A DNA stretch of 64,000 nt. Origin: Silene latifolia. Its lineage: Eukaryota; Streptophyta; Magnoliopsida; Caryophyllales; Caryophyllaceae. The stretch is taken from positions 92,210,137-92,274,136 of the forward strand of contig NC_133534.1 of NCBI RefSeq assembly GCF_048544455.1, in the 5' to 3' direction. The notes below the pieces were generated by a model. The model was not told the origin of the DNA. It made no database searches and worked only from the letters and a program-made list of their open reading frames with translations. The position numbers were made by a program, and so were the translations under genes. Positions 12,150-24,241 of this stretch are shown piece after piece (positions within the stretch are counted from its first letter, which is position 1; each line of letters starts with the position of its first letter).

Positions 12150-12167
12150 TCCCCGGCAACGGCGCCA
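12150..12167 (-). promoter_or_regulatory. A2 primer-binding site, tRNA-Asp type
   Basis: On the - strand the sequence is TGGCGCCGTTGCCGGGGA, the exact complement of the 3' end of plant cytosolic tRNA-Asp including CCA. It lies 5 bp inside the LTR end. Athila elements are known to use this primer. Confidence 0.93.
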
Positions 12168-12172
12168 AAATT

Positions 12173-13652
12173 TGATACGTCTGTCGTATACCTATCAAAA
12201 ATAAACTAACTAAACTAACTATATAGCTAGGGAAGTCAGGTCAATCTCCTCAGGGAGGCAAGATATTTGTAGAAGTCCGTCTATTTGGTCACAAATGGGG
12301 GGTTTGTTTAAATTGTTTTCTAAACTAAAGGTTTAAAGGAAGAGAAGTAGAGAAAAGATCAGTAAAAGCAGGAAATAGAATTAAACTATCAGATAGAGAA
12401 GGGTCATGTCAGGAATTCGGTTCACTACGGTAGTCCAGTGACTTAACTGTAAACAACTTAGACAAACTAATGCAAGAGGGATATGTAAAGGTCCTTTCGG
12501 TCCACTTTCTATCCTAAAATACCACTAACTTAACTTTCATCCTCGTCAGGGTAGTCTACTGTTCATAGCAGGCCTATTTAGTCCAATCTTTCGATCCAGG
12601 ATTAATTTTAGCCAGATTAAAAGGGTGACTCAGAAGCGTGCACTCAACTAAGTCGGTAAAATACAGTTAAATTGCTATGGTGACAGAATCTCACAATTAA
12701 TTCATCTAATCTATTTACTACATCGTCACATTCCTACCGTAGATCCCCTAATCCCAACATGAATTAGATTTAGCTACTCATATTGCTATTAATACTATCA
12801 AAACTAACAGCAGATAAATAACCAGCATTCGACATATTAAAACGATGATTAAATTGCATAAAAAGTAAATTAGGGCAAAAAGTAAATAAAGCAAGACGAA
12901 GAGTTAAAGCAAATGAAATGAAGTTTATTATTTAGAAAGGAGAAAGAGATTACAATCGTGCGAATCCGGCGTAAACAACCATCAAATCCGAGCGAAATTA
13001 ATCACAAAATAGAGTTACAGTGAAGGAAAAAATAGTACGCAGTCTTGAATGATAGATAAAAAGATAGATGGAAAAATTAGATGCTAATAACCTAGTAACG
13101 TAATGCTTAAATAGAAAAACAAATAAGTCCATAAGTTAAAATAAATTCACGGGCTAATTAAAGCCCACGCCAGCAGAAACCACTCGATCGAGTGGAATAA
13201 AACCACTCGATCGAGCAAAACTCCATAAAATCTACTCGGTCGAGTAGAATAGTTACTCGATCGAGTAACCCCTCTTTACAGCACTTCTGGATCGAGTAGA
13301 AAAACACTCGATCGACCAACCAAGGATGTAGAAACCACTCGATCGACTAACAAAACCACTCGATTGAGTCTTCTGTCTTCAATTCAGCTCAAATCCAAGC
13401 CCGACTGCCTCGTAAACCGTGCCTTCACGCTTCCCAATGTAGTATGTTACTCAGGAAAATCCCGTCTCCTCTAAATGCATGCAAAAAGGACGAAAAATGG
13501 TACGATTCCACTACTTTCGCGTTCATTTCTACAAAATGGACAAAACGAACCAAAGTAGCCAATTCGGGGCATAATGCAATATAAATAGTACAAATGTACA
13601 CAATAATACGTGCTAAAATAGGCTAAAAAGACTATATAAAATGCACGTATCA
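12173..13652 (-). repeat. A2 5' LTR
   Basis: The 1480-bp repeat has perfect 8-bp inverted ends, TGATACGT at its start (13652) and ACGTATCA at its end (12173). The PBS lies just inside the inner end. The other LTR is outside the window. Confidence 0.88.
13182..13369 (-). promoter_or_regulatory. A2 LTR box array (putative promoter-proximal)
   Basis: About eight ACTCGATCGAGT-type boxes occur in 190 bp, several with one mismatch. On the - strand a weak TATA-like CTATTTAAGC lies downstream near 13110-13100. The order boxes then TATA is the same as in A1, A3, A4, A5 and C2. Confidence 0.6.
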
Positions 13653-15043
13653 CTGAACCTGTTCTATCATCTCCTGTACCATCTGTGGTCCTAAAACCAC
13701 TGCCTCAGCTCTATCATCCCTGCAAATCAGACTCCTACACCGCCTCCCATACGAAGCCTAAAACGGTGCCATCCCAATAGTCGTATGATAGCTGTTGTTA
13801 TAAAAAAACTTAATAAGATCCAATCTATCCTCCCAGCTACCACCAAACTCCATCACACGAGCTCGCAGCATATCCTCTAAAGTCTTGATGGTCCTCTCTG
13901 TCTATCCATCTACCGCAGGATGAAAAGCAGTACTTATTTTCAAAGTAGTTCCCATCAACTCCTGCAACTCTCTCCAAAACCGTGATATGAACCTCACATC
14001 CCTATCTGACACTATATCCTTTGGAACCCCATGAAAACGAACCATATGCTTTCTATATGCCAAAGCTAACTGTATCTTGGTCCAAGTATCTTTCATCGGA
14101 ACAAAGTGAGCTGACTTTGTCAAACGATCAACTATTACCCATATCATGTTGTTACCTTGTTCACTCCTCGCAAACCCACTATAAAATCTATAGAGATAGA
14201 CTCCCATTTCCACTCAGGTACCACGAGAGAGTGAATCTTACCTTGTGGTCGTCGCTGCTCTCTCTTAACCCTCTGACATGTCAAACATCAAGCCACGAAC
14301 TCAGCCGTTTCCTTTTTCATCCCAGGCCACCAGAAAGTCTTCTTCAAATGCTTATACAACTTGTCCACCTGGATATACTGAATAAGGTGTGCAATGAGCC
14401 TCTGTCATGATCATCTTCCTCAATTCCTCATCATTGGGAACACACCACCTGCCATCAAATCTCACATGCCATCTATATGAATAGAGAACCAAGACACTGT
14501 CCCTTTCTCTACTCCATCTCTTCACTCCTCGATCTTAGGATCCAAAGCTTGTTTCCTGCGAATGTCATCATAAAGATCTGGCTCCACAGTCAAGTCCCCT
14601 CTAGCATCCTCTTTCTGTATCATATGTATCTCCATCTTCCCCACCTCATCTCTCAATCTCATCAAAGACATAATTGTGCATAGAGAATGCACACTCTTCC
14701 TGCTCAGCGCATCAGCAACCATATTTTCCTTCCCTTCATGGTATATAATATCATGTCATAATCCCCAATCAGCTTCATCCACCTCCTCTGTCTCATGTTC
14801 AGCTCCTTTTGAGTGATGATGTACTTGAGACTCGTGTGATCTGAAAACACCTTAAAGGTCGTCCCATAAAGATAGTGCCTCCAAATCTTGAGAGCAAATA
14901 CAACTGCACCCAACTCCAGATCATATGTCGGATAGTTCTCCTCATAAGGCTTCAATTGCCTAGAAGCATAGGCAATTACTTTCCCATTCTGCATCAACAC
15001 ACATCCCAACCCATTCTTTGAAACATCTGTATATACTTCAAAG
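13653..15043 (-). pseudogene. C1 RNase H and integrase pseudogene
   Basis: RNase H starts in the FEVYTD motif at the LINE junction and continues with [36 protein letters not shown] and SDHTSLKYI, so the D-E-D acidic residues are visible. The stretch [10 protein letters not shown] follows near 14722-14690. The integrase core includes [27 protein letters not shown] and [10 protein letters not shown] near 14130-13905; the next codon, expected Gln of a QTERT motif, is TAG. Frame changes occur near 14760-14700 and 14520-14215. The reading stops at 13653, in the QEMIEQ region, where A2 begins. C2 continues for about 650 bp beyond the equivalent point, into the chromodomain. Confidence 0.88.
15025..15043. 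repeat. 19-bp LINE target-site duplication (second copy 16911-16929)
   Basis: ATCTGTATATACTTCAAAG occurs exactly at 15025-15043 and 16911-16929, flanking the LINE. The sequence is chromovirus RNase H coding DNA, and C1 reads on without gap if one copy and the LINE are removed. Confidence 0.95.
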
Positions 15044-16910
15044 AAAGGCGTTAAGGAAGATGGGGTCAAAGAAAGCAGAGGGACCGGATGGTATACCCAT
15101 AGAAGTTTGGAGGTGCTTCGGGGAGAAAGGGATTGAATGGGTAACCATGCTCTTCAACAAGATTTGGAGGAGCAACAAGATGCCATCGGCTTGGAGCAAA
15201 AGCACTCTTGTCCCTTTGTACAAGAACAAAGGTGATGTCCAAGAGTGTTCCAATTATCGGGGAATTAAACTTATGAGTCATACAATGAAGTTATGGGAGC
15301 GGGTAATCGAGCAAAGGCTTAGGAGATATGTAGACATCTCGGAAAACCAATTTGGATTTATGCCCGGGAGATCGACTATGGATGCGATTTTTATCATGAG
15401 ACAGTTGATGGAATACCATCGGGACAAGAAGAAGGATTTGCATATGGTTTTTATTGACTTGGAAAAGGCATATGATAGGGTACCAAGAGAAGTACTTTGG
15501 TGGGCTTTGGCGAGAAAGGGTGTGTCGCGAAAATATATTGACCTCATAAAGGACATGTATGAGGGGGCTAGTGCAAGTGTTCGCACTAATGTTGGGAGAA
15601 CGGAAGAATTTCCTATTACCATCGGGGTGCATCAAGGTTCCGCACTTAGTCCTTTTCTCTTTGCTATTGTTATGGATGAGTTGACAAGGGATATTCAGGA
15701 CGACATCCCTTGGTGTATGATGTTTGCTGATGATATTGTGTTGATTGATGAGACAAAAGAGGGGGTGGAGAGAAAGTTGGAATTGTGGAGGCAGACTTTA
15801 GAGACTCGTGGGTTCAGGCTGAGCAGGAGTAAGACTGAGTATTTGAGGTGTCAGTTCACTAAGGTGGCGGGGTTGAGATCGACAGAGGCGGGGAGTATTA
15901 TTTTCGATGGGAATGTTGTTGAGGGTTCGGATTTCTTCAGATATCTAGGATCTATTATTCAAAAAGATGGGGAGTTAGACGGAGATGTGGCTCACAGAAT
16001 TAAAGCGGGATGGTTGAAATGGAAGAGTGCTTCAGGGTTTCTATGCAATAAAGATATGCCCCAAAGATTAAAGGGAAAATTTTATCGCACGGCAATTAGG
16101 CTCGCCTACTTTACGACTCCGAGTGTTGGGCCGTGAAACATTGTCACATTCAAAAGATGAGTGTGGCGGAGATGCGCATGTTGAGGTGGATGTGCGGACA
16201 TACAAGGAAAGATCGGTTAAGGAATGAGGTTATTAGGGAAAAGGTAAAAGTGGCGCCAATAGAGGACAAGATGATGGAAAACCGACTAAGATGGTTTGGC
16301 CATGTGAGAAGGAGACCTATGGACGCACCAGTTAGGAGGCTGGAGACTTGGAGAAAAGAAAAGGTCCCTAGAGGCAGAGGAAGACCGAGACAGAGATGGT
16401 TCAGAGTGATAGAGCACGATATGAGAGTTCTGGGGCTTGAGGAGAGTATGGTGACGGAGAGGGCACAATGGAGGGAAAGGATACATGTGGATTTTTAGTA
16501 TTTGATATTTTTTGACAGATTTAGTGTTTTTTTATTTATTTAATTTAAAGAAATTTATTTATGTATTTTTCTCTCCTTTACTTCACACTTTTTCAACAAC
16601 CACTTTCCTATAGATTTTGGTTCATTCCGGATCCTTAACTCTATTTCGGTTTTTAAAAATCGTTTTAATCTTTTCTCTCGATTTAAATTTTAAGTTTTTA
16701 TAAAAGAAAGACGGAATTCGATTTTAAAACCCCTAAGTTCACCTTGACGTTCCATTACATTTTCGTTCTTCCTTTTTGTTTTTCATCTTCCCTTTTTTTA
16801 TTCGCATTTTGAGGCGTGCGTTCACCCATGGACGGTTCGAAAGGATGATTCATGTCAGCCGACCCCAAATCATTTTGGGATTAAGGCTCTGATGTTGTTG
16901 TTGTTGTTGT
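15044..16910 (+). mobile_element. RTE-type non-LTR retrotransposon (LINE), 5' truncated
   Basis: The 1867-bp insert encodes the reverse transcriptase and C-terminal part of a plant RTE-clade LINE and ends in a conserved 3' tail, CATTTTGGGATTAAGGCTC followed by (TTG)n at about 16894-16910. It lacks the endonuclease and the RT N-terminus, typical of incomplete target-primed reverse transcription. Exact 19-bp duplications flank it. It lies on the opposite strand within C1 RNase H. Confidence 0.93.
15046..16498 (+). pseudogene. RTE-type LINE reverse transcriptase, truncated
   Basis: The visible RT blocks are [75 protein letters not shown] and the catalytic MMFADDIVL near 15715-15740. The C-terminal region (RWMCGHTRKDRLRNEVIRE, NRLRWFGHVRRRP) reads from about 16130 to the stop at 16498. 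A 1-nt frameshift separates the two parts near 16105; apart from it the sequence is open, so the insertion is fairly young. The first codons of the open frame belong to the flanking C1. The 412 bp after the stop is 3' untranslated sequence. Confidence 0.92.
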
Positions 16911-18440
16911 ATCTGTATATACTTCAAAGTTCTCACACCCTTCAGGTAATGCCAAGACTGGAGCTGTGGTCAAACGCTCCATTAATGTTTGGAACGCCGT
17001 CTCACAACTTTCATCCCAACGAAACCTGTTCGCTTTCCTCATCAACGCTGTCATAGGTCTAGCCATCTTGGAAAAGTCCTTCACAAACCGGCGGTAGTAC
17101 CCTGCCAAACCTAAGAAACTCCTAATCTCTGCCACATTCTTTGGTGCTTCCCACCGAGTGACTACCTCTATCTTTACCGGATCCACAGCTACACCCTTCT
17201 TTGAAATCACATGCCCCAGAAAGGCAACCTCCTCTAGCCAGAACTCACACTTAGACAACTTTGCATATAGCTGATACTCACGCAAAGTCTGCAACACCAA
17301 CCTCAAGTGCTCCTCATACTCCTCATTAGTCTTAGAATAGACTAAGATATCATCGATGAAGACCAACTAACCGATCTAAAAACATACTGAAGACCTGATT
17401 CATCAAATCCATAAACACTGCAGGTGCATTAAATAACCCAATCGGCATCACAACATACTCATAGTGAACATACCTCGATGTAAAAGCTATCTTCGGTATG
17501 TCCTCATCCCGAATCTTCACCTGATGGTAACCTGACCTCAAATCAATCTTAAAAAAGACTGCTGGCTCATTCAACTGATCAAACAAATCATCTATCCTTG
17601 GCAAAGGATTCTTGTTCTTCACTGTAACTCTGTTCAACTCTCTATAATCGATGCATAACATCAAACTCCCATCTTTATTTTTTCACAAATAAAACTGGTG
17701 CTCCCCACGGTGATACGCTAGGTCTAATGTATCCATTATCAATCAAATCATCCAACTATTTCTTCAGCTCCTCTAACTCCTTAGGAACCATGCGGTACGA
17801 GGCCTTAGAGATTGGTCATGTCCCTGGTTTCAACTCCACACTGAAATCTATCTCTCTTTTTGGTGGTAAACCCGGTATCTCCTCTGGAAAAACATCTGGA
17901 AACTCTCCCACCACTGGTATCTGATCAACTGTTGAAAACACCATACTATGGTCTCTCACATGGCATTATATCAACGGACAGCCCTTCGTTAGATAAGACT
18001 TCAATGTCACCGCTACAATCAACTTGACGTTGGGTTTGACAATAAACCCACGATAAGACACACTACCTCCCTTAGGACATCTCAAAGAGACTCTCTTTTG
18101 GTGACAGTCTATTCTAGTTTTATACTTACCCAACCAATCCATTCCAACTATCATCTCAAAACCATCCATAGGAAACTCTAACAAGTCCACTGGTAGGTCA
18201 ACCTGCCCAAATATCATAGACACACCCCTATACAACCTCCCACAAGATACAAACTCACCCGACGGTATAAAAACCTCCTCTTATACAGACTCAAACTCTC
18301 TCAAATCCAAAAGCTTTGCATGACTCGATGATACAAACGATTATGATTCTCACGAATCAAACAAAACAAAGGTAAACACACCATTAACAAGAAAAGTACC
18401 CGTGATTATGTGAGCATCATCCTCAGCTGCTTTCTTCTCC
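16911..18440 (-). pseudogene. C1 protease and reverse transcriptase pseudogene
   Basis: Near 18440-18330 the protease reads into VLFDS and then hits a TGA where the catalytic DSGAS glycine should be, with a TAA three codons on, so the active site is destroyed. The distal protease ([20 protein letters not shown]) is open at 18235-17966. RT starts near 17664 with [26 protein letters not shown] and [15 protein letters not shown], then after a frame change FIDDILVYS (catalytic DD) near 17360, followed by [10 protein letters not shown] and [20 protein letters not shown]. The segment ends in the first RNase H strand, where the LINE interrupts it. The gap 17665-17960 holds the frameshifted N-terminus of RT. 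Confidence 0.88.
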
Positions 18441-19629
18441 ATCATGAAAAGCTTGCCACTGGTCTTCTATCCCCCTTCCTGGACAGTACTCGCAGATGTA
18501 GATGGCTTAGCTGCCGATCCCTGATTGTTGTTCGTCGCTGGTCTCTGATATGAATTACGGCCATTCCGGTTAGCCCCACTGTTGTTGTTGTTGTTGTTGT
18601 TGTTCTGACCACCCTGATTGTTCCATGACCCAGTCGGCCTGTTACTAGCATAACTCTGAGATAGACCCTCGGAGAAACTCCCCTGTGATGGTCTCTGGAA
18701 ATCCCTGCCCACAGCACTGGTACACTCATGTCTCTTGTGGCCCATACCGCCACAGTAAAAGCAAGAAAACTCCCAGCTGCTACAACCACTACCGCGGCCA
18801 CGCCCATAAGAAGCTCCACCAGTGAACCCCGATCCCGAAGAGTAAACTCTCGCCTGGTTATGGTTTCCCCTGTTGTAACTAGACTGACCACCACCCTCGC
18901 TCTCAGCCTTCCTCTTCTCAGAAGCTCTCTTCCTATTCTCCTTAGCCATCTCTACCAACCGCTCAGCTCTCTCAACATACTCATATACCTCCTTAACATC
19001 AGTAAGGACTCCTACAGGCAGCTTCTTCATGATCTTGGGTGTCAAACCCTTTTAAACCTCAAGGCCAAGTTCTCCTGACTCAGCCCTATATCTTCTGCGT
19101 ACCTAGACTTCTCATTAAACTTGTGATAGTACTCAGCTACTGTCATATTCGGAGCCAACTTGAAGTCATGAAACTCCTCCCTCAACTTACTACGAACATG
19201 TTCCGACACAAACTCTCGACGCATCGCCCTCTTGAACTCACTCCAAGGTATAGATGACATCCCCAGTTTCACATATAGGTCTAAAGCACTCTCTCTAGCC
19301 TTATCCCACCACTCTCATGCCACATCTCTCAAGTAGAATGCAACTTATTCCACTCTAAAGTCCTCAGGGCAATGAACCACATTAAGTATATTCTCCATCT
19401 CTCTATGCCAATTATCAAGCAAGATTGGTGCACCTGTACCCATGTACTCTTTCGAGTTGAAACGACCGATGTTGATACTCATTTTAGCAAAATCCACCCA
19501 AGCCTCCTTATCCTTCCCAAACTTTTTTAAAGCATCAGTGAGCGTGTCTTGGTGCTCTAGCATCTTAACTATGTCATCAACGCTCATATTCTCAGCCCTT
19601 GCATACAACGCATTTCTATTTGGCGGTAT
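18441..19629 (-). pseudogene. C1 gag pseudogene
   Basis: Comparison with C2 places the start codon at 19629, but here it reads ATA instead of ATG (PPNRNALYARAENMS follows). The gag core includes INIGRFNSKEYMG, LREEFHDFKLAP and LALRFKRV. A CCHC knuckle, CFYCGGMGHKRHEC, is intact near 18765-18725. The C-terminal part is Gly/Asn-rich with an Asn run at about 18575-18605. Stops or frame changes occur near 19340 and 19040, where the three open segments join. Confidence 0.87.
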
Positions 19630-19981
19630 CTTGAAACTATATAAGAGAAAAGGTAAACATAAACACACATCCCACAACTCAAACACGTATATGACCTGAG
19701 CAGAACCTACTCGATCGAGTTAAGGCCACTCAATAAAGTGTCTCGACTGCAGAACTTGACCAGAAAGCCTCTCAAAATTCACTCGATCGAGCCTCCGACA
19801 TACTCGATCGAGTTGACCCCACTCGATCGAGTGCCTCTACCTACTCGATCGAGTGCCCAAAAACTGTACACTGCCCCGAAACGAAAAACAACCAACTCGA
19901 TCGAGTCACACCCAGTCGATCGAGTCACTCACCTACTCGATCGAGTGCCCCTCACTCGATCGAGTCATGCTGACTAGTACA
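19630..19981 (-). other. C1 leader upstream of gag, with ACTCGATCGAGT array
   Basis: This non-coding leader contains about ten boxes of the ACTCGATCGAGT type at 19709-19965. A TATATAAG-like stretch on the - strand lies between the array and the gag start, near 19640, as in C2. The leader is cut at 19981 by A3 and resumes at 37590. The 5 bp at 19977-19981 (GTACA) are the A3 target duplication. Confidence 0.75.
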
Positions 19982-21690
19982 TGATGTGACCATTATTTGC
20001 GCACATTTAGTCCCCTAATTGAGCCTATTTTGCATACTATTATAACATTTTATGGCCATTTTATCCGTCAAAACCTTCCTATTTGCTTTTCTATCGCATT
20101 TCATAAGTTTTGTAGAAAAGGAGATAATAAGGCGGAAATTCCCGTCTTTCGTGCATATTTGGAAGCTTATTGATGATATTAGATGGACTAGTATGAAGAG
20201 GAAGCAAGGACCAAAGACCAATTCCACAAGAATAAAATGGAAGTGAACAAAAAGGGAAGAAAAGAAGAAGAACCACTGCTGAAGAACAATCCAAGCGGAT
20301 TGTCTACAATCCGCCCGTCTCCTCACAACACAATCCGAGCGGATTCCCATAAAGACGCTCGGATTGCCCCACCAGAATCCGCCCGGATTCCATCGAATCC
20401 GCTCGTCTTCCGTCAGCAGAATTCGCCCGTCCCGACCTTAATCCGCCCGGATTCCAGCCCAGCGCATTTTCGTCTTCTTCAAGCCTCAAAGAAAGACGCC
20501 CTTCCTTCAAGAAATACCAGCTTCTCCCTGCTCAAATCTCAAAAGTGTAATTACTAGTTTAGCCCTTAGTTAACCCTAATGCACCCACCTAATTTCCACT
20601 ATAAATACCCCATTTGTAATAATCAAATCAAAAAGTTTTATTAGATTAGAATACACATCTTTTTAGCTAGAAAAATCCTTCCTTAGATTAGATTAGGAGT
20701 AGATTAGAATAGATTACTCTTTAATCTTTCCACAAATTACACATTAATCTTTCCATAATTATTGTTCAAGTTTATTATTCATGTTTATTATTGGGTAATT
20801 GAAGATTATTGGGTTATTATTGGGAGATTGACAACCTTCCATCAATCAATCAAGTTTCTTCTATTATTCTTGCTTTATTATTTGGATCATCTTAAGTTGG
20901 TATAATTCCTTTACTCTTTAATCTTTATTGTTCATTTCTTCATTCTATTATCATGTTTATACTTGTTGTGATGATTGACACCATTAATGACATGTTTCCC
21001 ATGATAATGAGTGAGTAGTTTCTTTAGCTAGGATTAATGGGTAATTAGGGGAAACCAACATGGGATTGATTCATGCTTAATCTAATATGTTTTCATGATC
21101 AAATTGCTTGCTTGTTGTGATGTCAACTTTATGCCCATGTTATGTTTGATGAAATGCCAAGCCTATGAATCCTTGCATTTACAACCATCTCTTATCTATT
21201 CAACTTGACTTGTAATATATAAACCAACTCGAGTCTTGTTAGACCATGCATAAAAGTTGAATAGGAGGAAAGTAAGTCGACTTGTAGGTGTTGTACAATC
21301 TAATCGATTCGGCTCCGGGACCCAACCCTTTCTATGAACCGTAAGACATAAACCAACTCGGTTCCTCCACAACACTAATTGCTTGCTTATATTTGTAAAC
21401 ATGTTTGTATGATCAACACCATGAATCCCCTATGACCCCATGATATCCTAGCACTTTTAATCAATTGTTTACATCTTCCCTTTCATTGCTTGTTTTACTC
21501 TATTGCCCTTTTTAGTTTAGAACACAACTACAAACCCAAACAAATTGTGACACTAGCATAAATTGAGATAGATAGACTTAGAACCCAAAGCACACCGTCC
21601 CATGGATCGACCTCGACTTACCGCTAACTAGTTGTATGTTGAGTATTATAAATGTGTTTGATTGGATGAGTGATGACATCAACCGGATCA
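19982..21690 (+). repeat. A3 5' LTR
   Basis: TGATGTGA...CCGGATCA, 1709 bp, equal in length to the 3' copy. The first bases read TGATGTGACCAT, while the 3' LTR has TGATGTGAGTTT; the 5' version matches the start of the A4 LTR. The rest aligns with scattered single differences. Confidence 0.96.
20288..20606 (+). promoter_or_regulatory. A3 5' LTR promoter: CG-NN-CG boxes and TATA box
   Basis: Eight boxes lie at 20288-20453, with arms AATC, AAGA, GATT, TCTT or TCCC around CG-NN-CG (for example AATCCGAGCGGATT and AATCCGCTCGTCTT). TATAAATACCCC follows from 20600. The first box reads AATCCAAGCGG here and AATCCGAGCGG in the 3' LTR, a CpG loss. The same box-TATA unit is in the 3' LTR (36182-36500). 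Confidence 0.65.
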
Positions 21691-21695
21691 AAAAA

Positions 21696-21713
21696 TGGCG
21701 CCGTTGCCGGGGA
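21696..21713 (+). promoter_or_regulatory. A3 primer-binding site, tRNA-Asp type
   Basis: TGGCGCCGTTGCCGGGGA begins 5 bp after the LTR end and is fully complementary to the tRNA-Asp 3' end. Confidence 0.95.
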
Positions 21714-21848
21714 TGGTGCTATGTGATTAAGTTCTTACTTGTTTGTCTATTTTAATTGTGCTTTCACCTTGAGGAACTTGTTCCTCAAGGATCGTTTTTA
21801 CCGTTTTATTGTAGTTCCCATGTTTGTAGTTGTATCTTTATCTTGACC

Positions 21849-22677
21849 ATGGTGATGCAAGACTTGACATATGGAGTATGTGGTGGATCTTTTGAGTATG
21901 ACTATGGGTATGGGGAGTTTGAGGAGCAAGTCAACACAAACCTACCTTATTATTTGTACGACGAAAGTCCTAACCACTACCCCAATTTTTCCCACCAAAA
22001 TCACCACACCCAATATCAACAACAATCACTCCCCCAATACCCACTTCATAATGAGTTTCAATTGCCACAATACAACCACTTTCACACATACCCACAACAA
22101 AAACATGAACCCATTCAAAACATGATTCTCCAAATGATGGGAGATCAATAAAACTTCTTCAAACAAATGCTATAAGAGAGCCAAAAAGAAGATAATGTTC
22201 TTAAAAGCATTGTTATCCAAAGAGAGGAATTGAGGATTCAAATTGCCCAATTGAAAGAATCCCAAGCAATCACTCACCACCGTTCTTTGGACATTAAGCA
22301 CAAGTGCGAATTTGAAGTAGTGACCTTTGACATGGAAGATGAGAAGTGGGAGGAGCCAAGTTCCTTGAACTCTTGTGACTATGAAAGTGTTGTGTTCGAT
22401 GAAGAAGACATGAGGTTGAGCAAACCAAATACTCTTAACCTTTGTGAGTATGAGGGTGTGTCTTTTGATATGAACGTTGAGGTGTTGGCAAAAGAGTTAC
22501 ATGAAGCCCACATTTATGATTCACGTGAAGATAGCAACAATGATGATGAACCTAGAGGAATGACTCTCAATATCACCTTGCTTGAGGAGCCTATCCTTGA
22601 GGCATTTGAGATACCCTATCATGAAGAAGACCGTCCTTCCTTTATCCGTCATGAAGACCACTTGGCACCTATCTTGG
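21849..22677 (+). pseudogene. A3 gag-tail-derived ORF with new acidic repeats, first part
   Basis: The likely start is ATG 21849, soon after the PBS. The N-terminal 100 codons are rich in Tyr, Gln, His, Asn and Pro. Then comes ILQMMGDQ(stop)NFFKQML(stop)ESQKED, which resembles the coiled-coil gag tail VLQMQKNQQEFFTQMQKDSQ of A4. No gag core or zinc knuckle precedes it. Next come about three copies of a 22-residue acidic repeat with CxYExVxFDxED-like cores (22300-22475). Two TAA codons (22149-22151 and about 22170) match CAA codons of the gag tail. The frame is cut at 22677 by C2 and resumes at 30959. I do not recognise the acidic repeat from any family. Confidence 0.6.
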
Positions 22678-24020
22678 TGTAACACCCCCATACTCCAAGT
22701 GCCTTACCAGGACCACTCAGGTATGAAGACATCACCATCTCGGTCGCCCGAGGTATGATAATCAAATAGACAAAACAGAAACAACATTTATTATAAGTAG
22801 TTTAATGAATAACTACAATCCTCGAAACCAAACTGAAAGTACAATACATTATTCCAAACTATCTGTTCTCAACTGAAATGTAAATAAATGCTAAACTACA
22901 AATGAAGACTCTATCGTCATGTCGTGGCCATCCCAGCTATCCCAATACTCATCTCTATACTGTTCAATATCTCGCTCACCATCCCCGAATGGATCACCGC
23001 AGGTTTACAAAACAACACCGGGGTCAGTACTAATCACACAATCAATATAGATAACAGTAATAAGATAAGCAGACAACTGAACTGTCACATACACACACAC
23101 ACACCAACTCCCATCATCTCAATATCGACCGTCCACTTTGGACCAACCTCGCGATGGGGGACCGCAGCCTGCCGTTCCCACCTAAGCCCCGCTCATCGTA
23201 CGAGCGATAACCCCGTCCATTAATGTGCACATCCCCTTCCGTGGCGGGTTCCACGAAGGGCGAAACTAGGGCGTGAAGTCACTCCCGCAAGTGACCCCAC
23301 TCAGCCGAGAACGCATCTCGAGAGCCATAGACAACCAAACACAATCACAATCACAATCACAATCATCATATCAAACAACTAACTACAAAGACATCACCAA
23401 TATCCCATTATGGGACTAATACCGAGTAGGAAATCCTACCTGGAAAGCACAACACGCAGACGGTATCTACAATTTGTATCAAAACGGCTCCTCTACGAAT
23501 TCTCCTCCTATCATACAGCACATAAAGACTACACATCACAAACTACACACCAAAACCCCCAATTCCTAAATTAGGTTTTCACCAAACTTAACAAAACATT
23601 ATAAAAACTATGTTAAAAGCTTACCCTCGACGCAAGGAATCCAACGACACGAACTATGATACGAACTGACCGTCTGAACTCCGGGAATTGTCAAGAATGC
23701 GATTAGGAAGAAGAACTAGTTGCTTTCTCTCTTAAACAGGTTTTAGGTTTTGGTAAAAGTGTTTTAAAACAATGACGATTATGTTTAAATACCTTAATCG
23801 CATAATTAACAAAACCCGCGAAAAACTCCCCGTAAACCGGACACTCGATCGAGTACCCAAGGTACTCGATCGAGTACCCCCTTACTCGATCGAGTACCCC
23901 AGCTACTCGATCGAGTACCCAACAGGTCAGAAACTATTTTATTTCGCAACTTGCCCTTACTCGACAGAGTAAGGGCTACTCGATAGAGTACCCCAAGACA
24001 TATAAATACAGAGTATTACA
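22678..24020 (-). repeat. C2 3' LTR
   Basis: 1343 bp, against 1335 bp for the other copy (29619-30953). The two are nearly identical over most of their length. Several multi-base replacements occur, including all three places where the other copy reads CTACAGC. Confidence 0.95.
23784..23989 (-). promoter_or_regulatory. C2 3' LTR promoter: ACTCGATCGAGT array and TATA-like box
   Basis: Four perfect ACTCGATCGAGT boxes (from 23843) and two decayed ones (ACTCGACAGAGT, ACTCGATAGAGT, to 23989) lie in the LTR. On the - strand TATTTAAA at 23792-23784 follows them by about 50 bp. The identical arrangement is in the 5' LTR near 30717-30922. The box is the same 12-mer found in A2. Confidence 0.65.
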
Positions 24021-24241
24021 GTCTTCCCTCCTTAAAAGGAACTTCGTCCCCGAAGTTCAAACCACCACTAAACAAAGGTACTCCCATAAGCCTCCCGACT
24101 CGAAGGTCAAACAAAACACAACGTAAAACATGATACTAACCCCAACCTATCCCGACAAACATACCGACACAACATACAAAAGGTGTATAAAACTCTTAAA
24201 AACTCTCGCGATCATCTCCTACCCCCCTAAAAGAAACAAGG

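Larger units (their letters stand above)
6694..13652 (-). mobile_element. Athila-like Ty3/gypsy element A2 (5' part; interrupted by A1)
   Basis: Read on the - strand: 5' LTR 13652-12173, PBS 12167-12150, gag-protease 12059-9074, a box-rich spacer, and an ORF-1 gene from 7864 that is cut at 6694 by A1. The rest, including the 3' LTR, should lie left of the window beyond A1. No RT, RNase H or integrase lies between protease and ORF-1. A2 itself abuts the integrase of chromovirus C1 at 13653. The left copy of its target duplication is not visible. Confidence 0.85.

Noticed and set aside
12150-12167. Possible tRNA-Asp gene end on the + strand
   Set aside because: Only the last 18 bases of the tRNA are matched; position next to an LTR shows it is a primer-binding site.
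20015-20350. Frames in the A3 LTR that recur at 35909-36451
   Set aside because: They recur only because the LTR is duplicated; they overlap the promoter region and have no protein similarity I can name.
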